Assembly (NCBI RefSeq): GCF_011299595.1
Contig: NZ_CP049867.1
Span: 1,860,001-1,924,000 of the forward strand
DNA from: Nocardioides sp. HDW12B
GTDB lineage: Bacteria; Actinomycetota; Actinomycetes; Propionibacteriales; Nocardioidaceae
DNA: 64,000 nucleotides
Direction: 5' to 3'
Shown here: positions 56,782 through 64,000 of the stretch, one piece after another
How the letters are laid out: each line of letters opens with the position of its first letter
Numbering within the stretch: position 1 is the stretch's first letter
The notes under the pieces: generated by a model
Told to the model about the DNA's origin: nothing
The model's database searches: none
Seen by the model: the letters and a program-made list of their open reading frames with translations, nothing else
Position numbers and translations under genes: made by a program

Positions 56782-57525
56782 GTGCTCAGCGCTCTTGTCC
56801 TCGACCTCGACGACACCCTTGTTGACCACACATCGGCAGCGGGCGCGGCTATCGTGTCGTGGGCACAAGAACTCGGCCTGGAGACTCTGAACCCCCAAGC
56901 CTGTTGGGCGGAGATCTCCGCATTCCACTACGCGCGCTACCAGCGTAGTGAGCTGACCTTCGCCCAGCAGCGGCGCGAGCGCGTCCGCGGCTTCCTCGGC
57001 CGTGAGCTCGACGACCAGGGCGCCGACGCATGCTTCGACGACTACCTCGCACGCTACGAGGCCGCCTGGCGCGCGTACGACGACGTGGTGCCGGCGCTGC
57101 GGCGCGCCCGCACGGCCGGTCTGCGCGTGGGCGTGTTGACCAACGGCGACGCCGAGCAGCAGCGCGCCAAGGTCGACCGTCTTGACCTCGCCCCGAGGAT
57201 CGACGTCCTCGTGGCCTCCTCCGACCTGCCTGCAGGCAAGCCCGATCCGACGGCCTTCCGCCACATCACCGACCTGCTCGGCACCGCACCGGAGGACACC
57301 CTCATGGTGGGTGACTCCCTCACCGACGACGTCCTCGGCGCACTGGCCGCCGGTTTGCAGGCCGTGCTCCTCGACAGACACGACCGCCACCGGTCGGTCG
57401 ACGTACGGCGAATCTCGTCGCTGGACGAGCTCCTGCGCGACCCCCTCGACGGGACGACCGACCTCGATGAGAATCGCCCCATGGCGAGACCCCTGACACC
57501 CCCGACGCCCCGGGCGAACTCATGA
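56782..57525 (+). CDS. HAD-superfamily hydrolase
   Basis: A 247-residue haloacid dehalogenase-like phosphatase. Motif I is VLDLDDTLVDHT (nucleophile Asp), motif II VLTNGD, motif III Lys in LPAGKPDPTAF and motif IV MVGDSLTDDVLGA. A helical cap is inserted after motif I. It resembles pyrimidine 5'-nucleotidase/YjjG-like enzymes; substrate unknown. The GTG is six bases after CAGGAT. The end overlaps the cupin gene (ATGA). Confidence 0.9.
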   Translation: MLSALVLDLDDTLVDHTSAAGAAIVSWAQELGLETLNPQACWAEISAFHYARYQRSELTFAQQRRERVRGFLGRELDDQGADACFDDYLARYEAAWRAYDDVVPALRRARTAGLRVGVLTNGDAEQQRAKVDRLDLAPRIDVLVASSDLPAGKPDPTAFRHITDLLGTAPEDTLMVGDSLTDDVLGALAAGLQAVLLDRHDRHRSVDVRRISSLDELLRDPLDGTTDLDENRPMARPLTPPTPRANS

Positions 57526-58022
57526 GCGGTCCGCTGCACCGTCCCTACCCGCCGGAGAGCTACCACGGCACGACCGGTGAGGTGAGCGCCTGGCTCCACC
57601 GGCCCAGCGGCGAGCCCGACACCCGCTCCCCCAACGGCGTGACGTGCGAGTACCTCGCGACCGGCGACCAGACCCAGGGCCGGTTCGGTCTCTACCGGTG
57701 GACCTTCGGGCCCGGGGAGTCCGGGCCCGACCCGCACTTCCACAAGACGATCTCCGAGCAGTTCTACGTGCTCAGCGGCTCGGTCCGCATCTTCGACGGC
57801 CGGGAGTGGGTGGAGGCGCGCCCGGGCGACTTCGTCTACGTGCCCGAGGGCGGGGTCCACGGGTTCCGCGGGGCCGACCACGCCCAGATGCTGCTGCTGT
57901 TCGCGCCAGGGGGACCGCGCGAGGACTACTTCGAGACACTCGCCCGCGGCGAGACGATGAGCCCGGAGGAGCGCGCCGAGTTCATGGTCCGGCACGACAC
58001 GTGGTGGGTCGACTCCCCCTGA
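57522..58022 (+). CDS. Cupin-domain protein
   Basis: A 166-residue single-cupin protein. The first cupin motif is PHFHKTISEQFYVLSGSVRI (His pair and Glu as metal ligands) and the second is PGDFVYVPEGGVHGF. Metal-dependent oxygenase, isomerase or sensing roles are possible. It is coupled to the HAD gene. Confidence 0.87.
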   Translation: MSGPLHRPYPPESYHGTTGEVSAWLHRPSGEPDTRSPNGVTCEYLATGDQTQGRFGLYRWTFGPGESGPDPHFHKTISEQFYVLSGSVRIFDGREWVEARPGDFVYVPEGGVHGFRGADHAQMLLLFAPGGPREDYFETLARGETMSPEERAEFMVRHDTWWVDSP

Positions 58023-58038
58023 CCCGAGCGCTGGCCGG

Positions 58039-58275
58039 TCAGGACTCCGGCAGCTCGGCGAACGCCCGCTTCATGTCCTTGTACCAACCCATCGACCGCT
58101 TCGGGTGGCGCCACCGGCCCTTCATCGCGTCACGCGCCTCCTGGTGGCTCGCGTCGCCGGCCTTCTCGGCCTCCTTGAGGTGACGGTCCTGGGCGTTGAT
58201 CACGTCGTCGGCGGTCTCGCCACGGAGCTCCAGGTCGCAGGGCCCTCCCAGCTGCTGGCAGGTCATGGTCTTCAT
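58039..58275 (-). CDS. DUF1059-like small protein
   Basis: A 78-residue protein. MTCQQLGGPCDLELRGETAD matches the DUF1059 pattern CxxxGxxC-D...GET. The C-terminal half, KGRWRHPKRSMGWYKDMKRA, is basic. The two Cys may bind metal. Function unknown. ATG at 58275 with GGAGGA upstream. It is convergent with the cupin gene. Confidence 0.75.
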   Translation of the reverse strand: MKTMTCQQLGGPCDLELRGETADDVINAQDRHLKEAEKAGDASHQEARDAMKGRWRHPKRSMGWYKDMKRAFAELPES

Positions 58276-58341
58276 GGTTCCTCCTCATTTCTGTCCGTGC
58301 TCATCTGGTTGACGTCGGTCGCCGCCCGGTGGTGACCGTGA

Positions 58342-59205
58342 TCAGGTACGTCGCTCCGCGCCCGCCCGGCGCGCCACCGTCGCCAGCACGTCGGGGTCGG
58401 CGCGGAACGTGATCGCGTGGACGCGACCGTCGACGACCTCGAAGTCGAAGACGACCTGGGCGCGGCCGCGCTGGAACCACGCGGCGCCCGGCCGGTCACC
58501 CACGAACACCGGGAGCGCGGCCTGGGCGCTGCCGTTGAAGAACGACGCCGTGTCGTGCGCCCCCTGGATCCGCTCGGGCGTCCCCAGCAGCCGGGCCGCC
58601 TCGTCGGCCGACACGGCAGCGTCGGAGGCCAGCAGCGCGAGCAGCCGCTCGAAGTCGCCCTCGCGGGCCGCGGCCATGAACGCGTCGACGACCTCCCACC
58701 GCGCCAGCCGGTCCTCCGGCTGCGGCTGCCCGATCCGGGCGCGCGCCCGGGAGGCGAGCTTGCGCGCCGCCGTCGGGGTCGTGTCCAGCACCTCGGCGAT
58801 GGTGGCGAACTCGAAGCCGAAGCTGTCGTGCAGCACGAAGGCCACCCGCTCGCGCGGCGGGAGCCGGTCGAGCACCACCTGCAGCGCGACGCCGACCGAG
58901 TCGGCGAGGGCGACGGCGTCGGCCGGGTCGGGCGCGGTCCCGAGAGGCTCGCTCTCGTCGAGGTCGGCCGAGGGCACCGGGGTCCGCGCCCGCAACCGGT
59001 CCAGGCACAGCCGCGTCGTCACCGTCGTCAACCAGCCCGGCAGGTTCTCGATCGCGTCGCCGGCGGCGTCGGTCCCCTCGGCCCGGTGCATCCGCAGCCA
59101 GGCCTGCTGGACGACGTCCTCGGCCTCACCACGGTCCCCGAGGACCTGGGTGGCGAGCCCCAGCAACCGGGACCGCTCCGCCTCGAACCGTGCTGTCGCA
59201 TCCAT
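58342..59205 (-). CDS. ECF41-type RNA polymerase sigma factor with SnoaL-like C-terminal domain
   Basis: A 287-residue sigma factor. Region 2 is in FEAERSRLLGLATQVLGDRG and EDVVQQAWLRMHR, region 4 in LPPRERVAFVLHDSFGFEFA and IAEVLDTTPTAARKLASRAR. After this a SnoaL-like domain of about 110 residues (VDAFMAAAREGDFERLLALL, VVFDFEVVDGRVHAITF) controls activity in ECF41 factors. No anti-sigma factor is adjacent. The ATG at 59205 is used; open codons extend to 59262. The usual carboxymuconolactone decarboxylase-type partner is not in the window. Confidence 0.9.
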   Translation of the reverse strand: MDATARFEAERSRLLGLATQVLGDRGEAEDVVQQAWLRMHRAEGTDAAGDAIENLPGWLTTVTTRLCLDRLRARTPVPSADLDESEPLGTAPDPADAVALADSVGVALQVVLDRLPPRERVAFVLHDSFGFEFATIAEVLDTTPTAARKLASRARARIGQPQPEDRLARWEVVDAFMAAAREGDFERLLALLASDAAVSADEAARLLGTPERIQGAHDTASFFNGSAQAALPVFVGDRPGAAWFQRGRAQVVFDFEVVDGRVHAITFRADPDVLATVARRAGAERRT

Positions 59206-59306
59206 GACGCCCACCCTTCCGTCGTACCCGGGCCCCGTCGCCCCTCTCCCCCTCTGACGCACCCGGCCGCCTCGGTGTGACCACCGGCCGGGAACGAGGG
59301 GAACGC

Positions 59307-60425
59307 TCAGAGCCGGTCGCGGTTCGCCCGGACGAACTCCCGCATGTAGGGGATGGTGAAGTCCACGTAGCCCCGCCGCGTCGGCTCGATGATGCCCGCG
59401 ACGATCAGCCGGCTGCGGTAGCGCGAGACGTAGCCGTGGTCGCGACCCAGCCGTCGTTCGACGTCCGCGATCGCGGACTCCCCCTCGTCCTCGACCATCA
59501 CCTTCACGAACGCCCGGTCGGTCTCGGACAGGTCGTTGAGCGCGGGCTCGTGCACGAGCGCGCCTACTTCGCGCAACGACGCCTCGACCGCCACCGCGAC
59601 GTGGTCCTCGGTGATCTCCTCCGACGACGCGTCCTGGCGCCAGGCCTGGTCCCCGACCAGCTGGACCAGGAAGGGGTAGCCGTACGTCGCCGCGGCCGCC
59701 CGGGTGAGAGCAGCGCTGCCGATGCGGCGACCGTTGTCCACGACCGGGACCCTCAGGGCCTCCTCCGCGGCGACCGGGGTGAGCGGCTCGAGCACGTAGC
59801 GACGCGCGCGACGCAGGAAGGTCGAGACGTCCTCGCTGAGCAGGTCCTGGACCGCGGCGGGCAGACCGGCCGCGGCGAAGGCGACCGGCCGCTCCTCGCG
59901 GAAGGCGTGCTGGACGACCGCGCAGAGCTGGGCGACGTCGTCACGCGCGCGCCGGCTGTGCACCTCGTCGAGGGTGAGCAGGAGCCCGGTCCCGTTGCGC
60001 TCGAGCTCGTCGGTCAGCGCGTTGAGCTGGGTGCGGAGGCCTCCGGGCGACTCCGCCGCCGGGAGCTCGAAGTCCACTCCCCCGAGGTTCGCCGGCAGGT
60101 GCACCCCCGACACCCGGCGCTGCTCGCGCGGGCCCTGCCGCAGCAGGTCGGCCAGCTCGGGCAGGGACTCACGCGTGATCCGGTCCAGCAGGCCGGGGGT
60201 GGCGGTCTCCGAGACGACGACCCAGCCGCGTTCCCTCGCGACCGCCTCGCTCTCGTTGAGCATGACCGTCTTGCCGATGCCTCGGTTGCCGGTGAACAGC
60301 GCCGCCCGGCCCCGGGCCCCGGGTCCGGAGTCGAGCGCGTCGGCGAACTCGGCCACCACCGCGTCGCGACCGGCCACGGTCGGGGGGTTGGTGCCGAAGG
60401 ACGGCCGGAACGGGCTCCGCGTCAT
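59307..60425 (-). CDS. AAA-type ATPase with C-terminal winged helix
   Basis: A 372-residue P-loop ATPase. Walker A is FTGNRGIGKTVML, Walker B is LLLTLDEVHSRR. An arginine-rich stretch follows (FLRRARRYVLEPLTPVAA). The C-terminal 80 residues form a winged-helix domain (LGRDHGYVSRYRSRLIVAGI). It resembles STAND/ORC-like ATPases of unknown function. The ATG at 60425 has AAGGAGG at ideal spacing. Upstream DNA is AT-rich with repeated GATGAA. Confidence 0.75.
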   Translation of the reverse strand: MTRSPFRPSFGTNPPTVAGRDAVVAEFADALDSGPGARGRAALFTGNRGIGKTVMLNESEAVARERGWVVVSETATPGLLDRITRESLPELADLLRQGPREQRRVSGVHLPANLGGVDFELPAAESPGGLRTQLNALTDELERNGTGLLLTLDEVHSRRARDDVAQLCAVVQHAFREERPVAFAAAGLPAAVQDLLSEDVSTFLRRARRYVLEPLTPVAAEEALRVPVVDNGRRIGSAALTRAAAATYGYPFLVQLVGDQAWRQDASSEEITEDHVAVAVEASLREVGALVHEPALNDLSETDRAFVKVMVEDEGESAIADVERRLGRDHGYVSRYRSRLIVAGIIEPTRRGYVDFTIPYMREFVRANRDRL

Positions 60426-60434
60426 CGCACCTCC

Positions 60435-60479
60435 TTCATCAAGTTTCAGCATCGTACACCGCTTTCATCATTCTTCATC
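60435..60479. promoter_or_regulatory. Repeated GATGAA words upstream of the AAA ATPase gene
   Basis: TTCATC (GATGAA on the gene strand) occurs at 60435-60440, 60464-60469 and 60474-60479, in an AT-rich stretch with TTTC runs. It may be a regulator-binding array or promoter. Confidence 0.35.
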
Positions 60480-60528
60480 GAATGCGGAACGTCAGCGCAG
60501 CGTTTCACCCCACCCCGACACTGGAGAC

Positions 60529-61275
60529 GTGACCGACCGACAGACCGGCCAGGACGACGCCGCGTTCAGCTACGACAACCGCACCGGCCGCGGACCGGGC
60601 CGCGTCGTCCGCACCCTCGGGCTCGTCATGCCCGGCGTGCGCCACGTCCAGCGCCAGGTCGAGCCGTACGCCGACGCGTGGCGGGCGCGCAACCGCGAGA
60701 GCCTCGCGGCGCCGGGTCCGCGCTGGTTCGTGCTCGGCGACTCCATGTCGCAGGCCGTCGGCGCGTCCCGCTTCGACGCGGGCTGGGTCGACCAGCTCGC
60801 ACGCCGCCTCTCTCCCGCGCTCGACGTCCCCCCGGTGGTGAACCTCTCCGCCACCGGCGCCCGCACCCCCGACCTCATCGAGCAGCAGCTGCCGGCCCTG
60901 CGGGCGCTGCGTCCGGGTCCCGATGACCTGGTGACCGTGCTCATCGGCTCCAACGACCTCTTCGCGGGCCGGGTGTTCCGCGACGGCCTGCCCGACGCCT
61001 TCGCCGAGCTGGTGCGGCTGCTCCCCCGCGGCTCGGTCGTGGCCACGCTCCCCCAGCCGCGGGCCGCGGCCACCGCGGCCAACCGGCACCTGGAGGTCGC
61101 CGCGGCGACGGGCGACCTGCGGCTCGTGGACATGCGCGCCTCCGGCCCGACGTCCTGGCGGGGTCGGGTCGCCGAGGACCGCTTCCACCCCAACGACGCC
61201 GGCTACGCCGCCATCGCGGACGCGTTCGAGCCCGTGGTGCGGGCGGCCGTGGCCGACCCGCACGTGGACCGGTGA
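60529..61275 (+). CDS. SGNH/GDSL hydrolase family protein
   Basis: A 248-residue esterase-type protein. Block I is WFVLGDSMSQ, block III GSNDLF and block V DRFHPNDAGYAAIADA (catalytic Asp-His). VVNLSATGARTPDLIEQQLP supplies the oxyanion Gly. No signal peptide is clear, so it is probably intracellular. GTG 60529 has GGAG close upstream. Divergent from the AAA ATPase. Confidence 0.88.
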   Translation: MTDRQTGQDDAAFSYDNRTGRGPGRVVRTLGLVMPGVRHVQRQVEPYADAWRARNRESLAAPGPRWFVLGDSMSQAVGASRFDAGWVDQLARRLSPALDVPPVVNLSATGARTPDLIEQQLPALRALRPGPDDLVTVLIGSNDLFAGRVFRDGLPDAFAELVRLLPRGSVVATLPQPRAAATAANRHLEVAAATGDLRLVDMRASGPTSWRGRVAEDRFHPNDAGYAAIADAFEPVVRAAVADPHVDR

Positions 61276-61284
61276 GCGACCCGC

Positions 61285-61758
61285 TCAGCCGCGGCTGGAG
61301 GCCTCGACCTCGGCGGCGACCTGCTCCTCGGACTTCCCGCGGTAGGTGCGGAAGCTGTAGACGATCATGCCCAGCGCGATGACGGCCGAGCCGATGAGCG
61401 TGCCGCCGGTGCCCCAGCCGCCCACGAGCCAGTAGTCGTCCTTCAACGGCCACCACTCCGGAGCCGGCGGGCGGATGCCCCAGTAGATGCCCAGCCCGAC
61501 GAGCCACACGACGCCGAGCAGCGAGGCGATGATGCGCGGCCAGGTCTGCACGCTGTCGGCGGCGGCCTTCTTGGCCGCCTTCTCGACGGGGCGGACGCGA
61601 CGCTCGGCCCACGCGTACTGCTGGGAGAGCACCGCGAGACCGGCGAACAGGGCCAGCAGCCCGGGCCCCGGGAGCACGAGCGCGGCGATGCCGACGAGCA
61701 CCAACGTCCACCCGACGACTTCCAGCAGGATCCGACGCGCTGCGCCCTTGCCACTCAT
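61285..61758 (-). CDS. PGPGW-motif transmembrane protein (TIGR02611-like)
   Basis: A 157-residue membrane protein. ALVLPGPGLLALFAGLAVLS is the PGPGW-family core in the first hydrophobic hairpin. RIIASLLGVVWLVGLGIYWG and GTLIGSAVIALGMIVYSF are further helices. Function unknown. The ATG at 61758 is six bases after CAGGGT (61770-61765) on the minus strand. Confidence 0.82.
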   Translation of the reverse strand: MSGKGAARRILLEVVGWTLVLVGIAALVLPGPGLLALFAGLAVLSQQYAWAERRVRPVEKAAKKAAADSVQTWPRIIASLLGVVWLVGLGIYWGIRPPAPEWWPLKDDYWLVGGWGTGGTLIGSAVIALGMIVYSFRTYRGKSEEQVAAEVEASSRG

Positions 61759-61813
61759 GGGCACACCCTGACAGATTCCGTGAAATCCGTCAGGGTGCGC
61801 AGCGCGGAGAGCC

Positions 61814-62227
61814 TCAGCGCTTCGACTCCTTCTTCACCCGGCGACGCAGCTGCAGGATGCGCAGCGACCCGGCCATCACCGCGATCAGCAGGCCGGCGGC
61901 GGTGGCGATCAGCAGCGTCGCGGCGAGCGGCGCCGTGCCGTTCCAGGCCAGGAACGAGACCTCGACGTCCTGGGTGTTCTGCAGCACGAAGACGGCCAGC
62001 AGGGCGAGCAGCAGGACAAGGACGACCACGAAGACCCAGGCGCCGCTGGCGCGTGAGCCGCGCAAGGGGTCCTTCTGCCCGCGGGACCCGGAGGTGGTGC
62101 CGGTGGCCGGCGTGGCGGGCGTGGTGCCGGTGCCTGTGCCGGTGCCGGTGGAACCGGTCGGGGACCCCGCGGCAGGCGCCGACGAGGCACCGGTGGACGA
62201 CGCGGGGTTGGACTGCTGCTCGCTCAT
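61814..62227 (-). CDS. LapA-domain membrane protein
   Basis: A 137-residue protein. A 60-residue Ser/Thr/Gly/Ala-rich N-terminus (with TGTGTGTGT) is followed by two helices (WVFVVVLVLLLALLAVFVLQ and ATLLIATAAGLLIAVMAG) around NTQDVEVSFLAWN, the LapA pattern, and a basic tail. In Escherichia coli LapA works with LapB in envelope assembly; here the role is unknown. AGGAG precedes the ATG. Confidence 0.83.
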   Translation of the reverse strand: MSEQQSNPASSTGASSAPAAGSPTGSTGTGTGTGTTPATPATGTTSGSRGQKDPLRGSRASGAWVFVVVLVLLLALLAVFVLQNTQDVEVSFLAWNGTAPLAATLLIATAAGLLIAVMAGSLRILQLRRRVKKESKR

Positions 62228-62340
62228 GTTGCTCCTGTGAGAGACGTTCTTTACATCGTAAGACTCCCCGGTGGGACCGGCGCGAAACGCGCACCCGGGC
62301 GACCTGCGGCGTGACGTGGGTCCCCCTCGGCGAGGCGGGC

Positions 62341-62346
62341 TACGCT
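62341..62346 (+). promoter_or_regulatory. -10 hexamer for leaderless fdhD
   Basis: TACGCT ends six bases before the ATG at 62353. Confidence 0.55.
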
Positions 62347-62352
62347 CGCGCC

Positions 62353-63213
62353 ATGAAGCTGGCCCGCCGTCCCGGCCCCACGGTCCGCGTCCGCGTCCGG
62401 GAGTACGCCGAGGGCCGGTGGCGCTCGCGCGAGGACCGGCTGGCGACCGAGGAGCCGCTGGAGATCCGCCTGGCCTGGCCCGGACGGCCGGCCGAGCGGA
62501 TCGGCGTCACCATGCGCACGCCCGGGCACGACTTCGAGCTCGCCGCCGGCATGATGGCCGGCCAGGGCGTGCTGGCGGGGACCGAGCTGTCGCAGGTCGC
62601 CTACTGCACCGACGTGACGCTGGCGCCCGAGGAGGAGTTCAACGTCGTGACCGTCACCCTGGCCGCGCCGCCCCTCGCGCCGCCCAGCGTGCGGGCCTCC
62701 ACCGTGCTGGCGACCTCCTCGGCCTGCGGCGTCTGCGGCACGGAGAGCATCGACGAGGTGCTGACGCTCGCCGGGCGCCGCAGCGAGGCAGGGCCGCCGG
62801 GCTCGACGCTCCTCACCCCCGAGCTCCTGCAGGTGCTGCCGGAGCGCCTGCGCGAGCACCAGCGGGTCTTCGCCAGCACCGGCGGCCTGCACGCCGCGGC
62901 CGCCGTCGACGCCACCGGCCGGTTGAGTGAGGTCCGGGAGGACATCGGGCGCCACAACGCCATGGACAAGGTCATCGGGGCACGCGTGCTGACCGGTCAG
63001 GACCCCGGCGTGCCGGTGATGCTCGTGAGCGGACGCATCGGCTTCGAGCTGGTGCAGAAGGCGGCGGTGACCGGCATCGGGGCGCTCGTGGCCATCGGCG
63101 CGCCGTCCTCGCTCGCGGTGCGTCTGGCCCAGGAGGCGGGTGTCGGGCTGGTGGGCTTCCTCAGTGCCCGCCGGTTCGTGGTCTACGTCGACCCGGCCCC
63201 CACCGGCGTGTGA
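62353..63213 (+). CDS. fdhD: Formate dehydrogenase accessory sulfurtransferase FdhD
   Basis: A 286-residue protein that passes sulfur to the molybdenum cofactor of formate dehydrogenase. The sulfur-carrying cysteines are in SACGVCGTESID (Cys125 and Cys128). MRTPGHDFELAAGMM, FASTGGLHAAAAVDATG, REDIGRHNAMDKVIG and SGRIGFELVQKAA are family signatures. No formate dehydrogenase gene is in the window. A leaderless start is well supported. Confidence 0.95.
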   Translation: MKLARRPGPTVRVRVREYAEGRWRSREDRLATEEPLEIRLAWPGRPAERIGVTMRTPGHDFELAAGMMAGQGVLAGTELSQVAYCTDVTLAPEEEFNVVTVTLAAPPLAPPSVRASTVLATSSACGVCGTESIDEVLTLAGRRSEAGPPGSTLLTPELLQVLPERLREHQRVFASTGGLHAAAAVDATGRLSEVREDIGRHNAMDKVIGARVLTGQDPGVPVMLVSGRIGFELVQKAAVTGIGALVAIGAPSSLAVRLAQEAGVGLVGFLSARRFVVYVDPAPTGV

Positions 63214-63238
63214 GAGCCATTCTGTCGGCGGGCCTCCC

Positions 63239-63244
63239 TACGGT
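63239..63244 (+). promoter_or_regulatory. -10 hexamer for leaderless sbcD
   Basis: TACGGT ends six bases before the GTG at 63251. Confidence 0.5.
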
Positions 63245-63250
63245 CAGAGG

Positions 63251-64000
63251 GTGCGCATCCTCCACACCTCCGACTGGCACCTGGGACGTTCGTTCCACGG
63301 TGTCGACCTGCTGCCTGCGCAGGCGGAGTACCTCGACCACCTGGTCGAGACGGTGCGCGACGATCAGGTCGACCTGGTGCTCGTCTCCGGCGACGTCTAC
63401 GACCGCGCGCTGCCGCCCGTCGACGCCGTGGATCTCTTCTCCTCCACCCTGGCCCGGCTGGCGGCGCTCCGCACCCGGGTGGTGGTGACCAGCGGCAACC
63501 ACGACTCCGCCATCCGTCTGGGCGTCCACGCCGAGCTGGCCGACGCCGCCGGCATCCACCTGCGCACCCGCTGGCAGGACGTCGGCACCCCCGTCGTCGT
63601 CGAGGACCGTCACGGCCCGGTCGCCGTCCACGGCCTGCCCTACCTCGAGCCCGACGCCGTGCGCCAGGCCTGGCAGCTGCCCGCCCGCTCCCACGAGGCG
63701 GCCCTGCGTGCCGCCATGGACCGGGTGCGCGCCGATCTCGACGCGCGCGACGCCCGCTCCGTGGTCATGGCGCACGCCTTCGTCGCGGGCTCGGTCGACC
63801 AGGGCGAGCGGATGCGCTCCGACAGCGAGCGCGACATCTCGGTGGGCGGCGTCCAGCTGGTGCCGACCTCGGTCTTCGCCGACGTGTCCTACGCAGCCCT
63901 GGGCCACCTCCACGGGGCCGCCAACCTGTCCGAGGAGGTGCGCTACAGCGGTTCGCCGCTGGCCTACTCGTTCTCCGAGGCAGGGCGCACCAAGGGCGGC
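63251..64000 (+). CDS. sbcD: Exonuclease SbcCD subunit D, 3' end outside window
   Basis: The first 250 codons of a Mre11-like nuclease that works with SbcC on DNA hairpins and ends. Metal-binding motifs are HTSDWHLGRSF, LVSGDVYDRA, TSGNHDS, VMAHAFVAG and LGHLHGAA, all in order. The frame runs off the right edge without a stop. The GTG at 63251 is set by the hexamer TACGGT six bases upstream and by homology (VRILHTSDWHLG). Confidence 0.93.
   Translation, partial: MRILHTSDWHLGRSFHGVDLLPAQAEYLDHLVETVRDDQVDLVLVSGDVYDRALPPVDAVDLFSSTLARLAALRTRVVVTSGNHDSAIRLGVHAELADAAGIHLRTRWQDVGTPVVVEDRHGPVAVHGLPYLEPDAVRQAWQLPARSHEAALRAAMDRVRADLDARDARSVVMAHAFVAGSVDQGERMRSDSERDISVGGVQLVPTSVFADVSYAALGHLHGAANLSEEVRYSGSPLAYSFSEAGRTKGG

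Overview
The window is about 64 kb of very GC-rich DNA, densely coding and with strongly biased third codon positions, from an actinobacterium. The Pup-proteasome locus (arc/mpa, dop, pup, prcB, prcA, pafA, pafB, pafC, tatA, tatC, helY) runs in the order known from Mycobacterium and Streptomyces. RbpA, FdhD, a WYL-type PafBC pair and adjacent but unfused lnt and ppm genes also fit Actinomycetota. The overall gene set and the intergenic repeat family resemble Nocardioides and relatives (Propionibacteriales), but that finer placement is inference. No rRNA, tRNA, CRISPR array, transposase, integrase or phage gene was seen.

Layout. 1-1777: 3' part of a GGDEF-EAL cyclic-di-GMP enzyme. 1927-7705: five-gene peptide/nickel-type ABC importer operon. 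7712-28818: RecB-like nuclease (minus strand), M50 protease, TrmI, then the proteasome ATPase, a 27-residue membrane mini-protein, Dop, a methyltransferase, Pup, proteasome beta and alpha subunits, PafA, an FKBP lipoprotein, PafB, PafC, TatA, TatC, a hypothetical gene, a lipid kinase, HelY helicase, an Lrp regulator (minus) and a 5'-3' exonuclease. 28836-29103: an elaborate nested-palindrome element between convergent genes. 29119-36311: a lysine-fermentation-type cluster (kamA on minus; kdd, amidohydrolase, kamD, kamE and kal on plus). 36312-36680: a structured gene-free stretch. 36681-39594: lnt, ppm, fxsA. 39617-43926 (minus): rbpA, and an operon of an HTH-MurA fusion, glpQ and an MFS transporter. 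44086-64000: housekeeping and accessory enzymes (dehydrogenase, PhoD-like, aldo/keto reductase, F420/FMN enzyme, SRPBCC, hydrolase, UvrA-like ATPase, Nudix, HAD, cupin, ECF41 sigma factor, AAA ATPase, SGNH hydrolase), ending in fdhD and the 5' part of sbcD.

How it works together. The central block makes the tag (Pup), activates it (Dop deamidates the C-terminal Gln), ligates it (PafA), unfolds the tagged proteins (ARC/Mpa) and degrades them (PrcBA); PafBC are the DNA-damage-responsive activators encoded downstream. The kam cluster encodes lysine to beta-lysine to 3,5-diaminohexanoate to 5-amino-3-oxohexanoate, plus the late ammonia lyase. The cleavage enzyme (Kce) and the CoA-transferase are not in the window. 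Lnt, Ppm and FxsA are envelope functions.

A recurring regulatory pattern is a hexamer of the form TANNNT (sometimes CANNNT) ending 6 to 8 bases before an ATG or GTG. This points to widespread leaderless transcription, and it was used here to choose many start codons.
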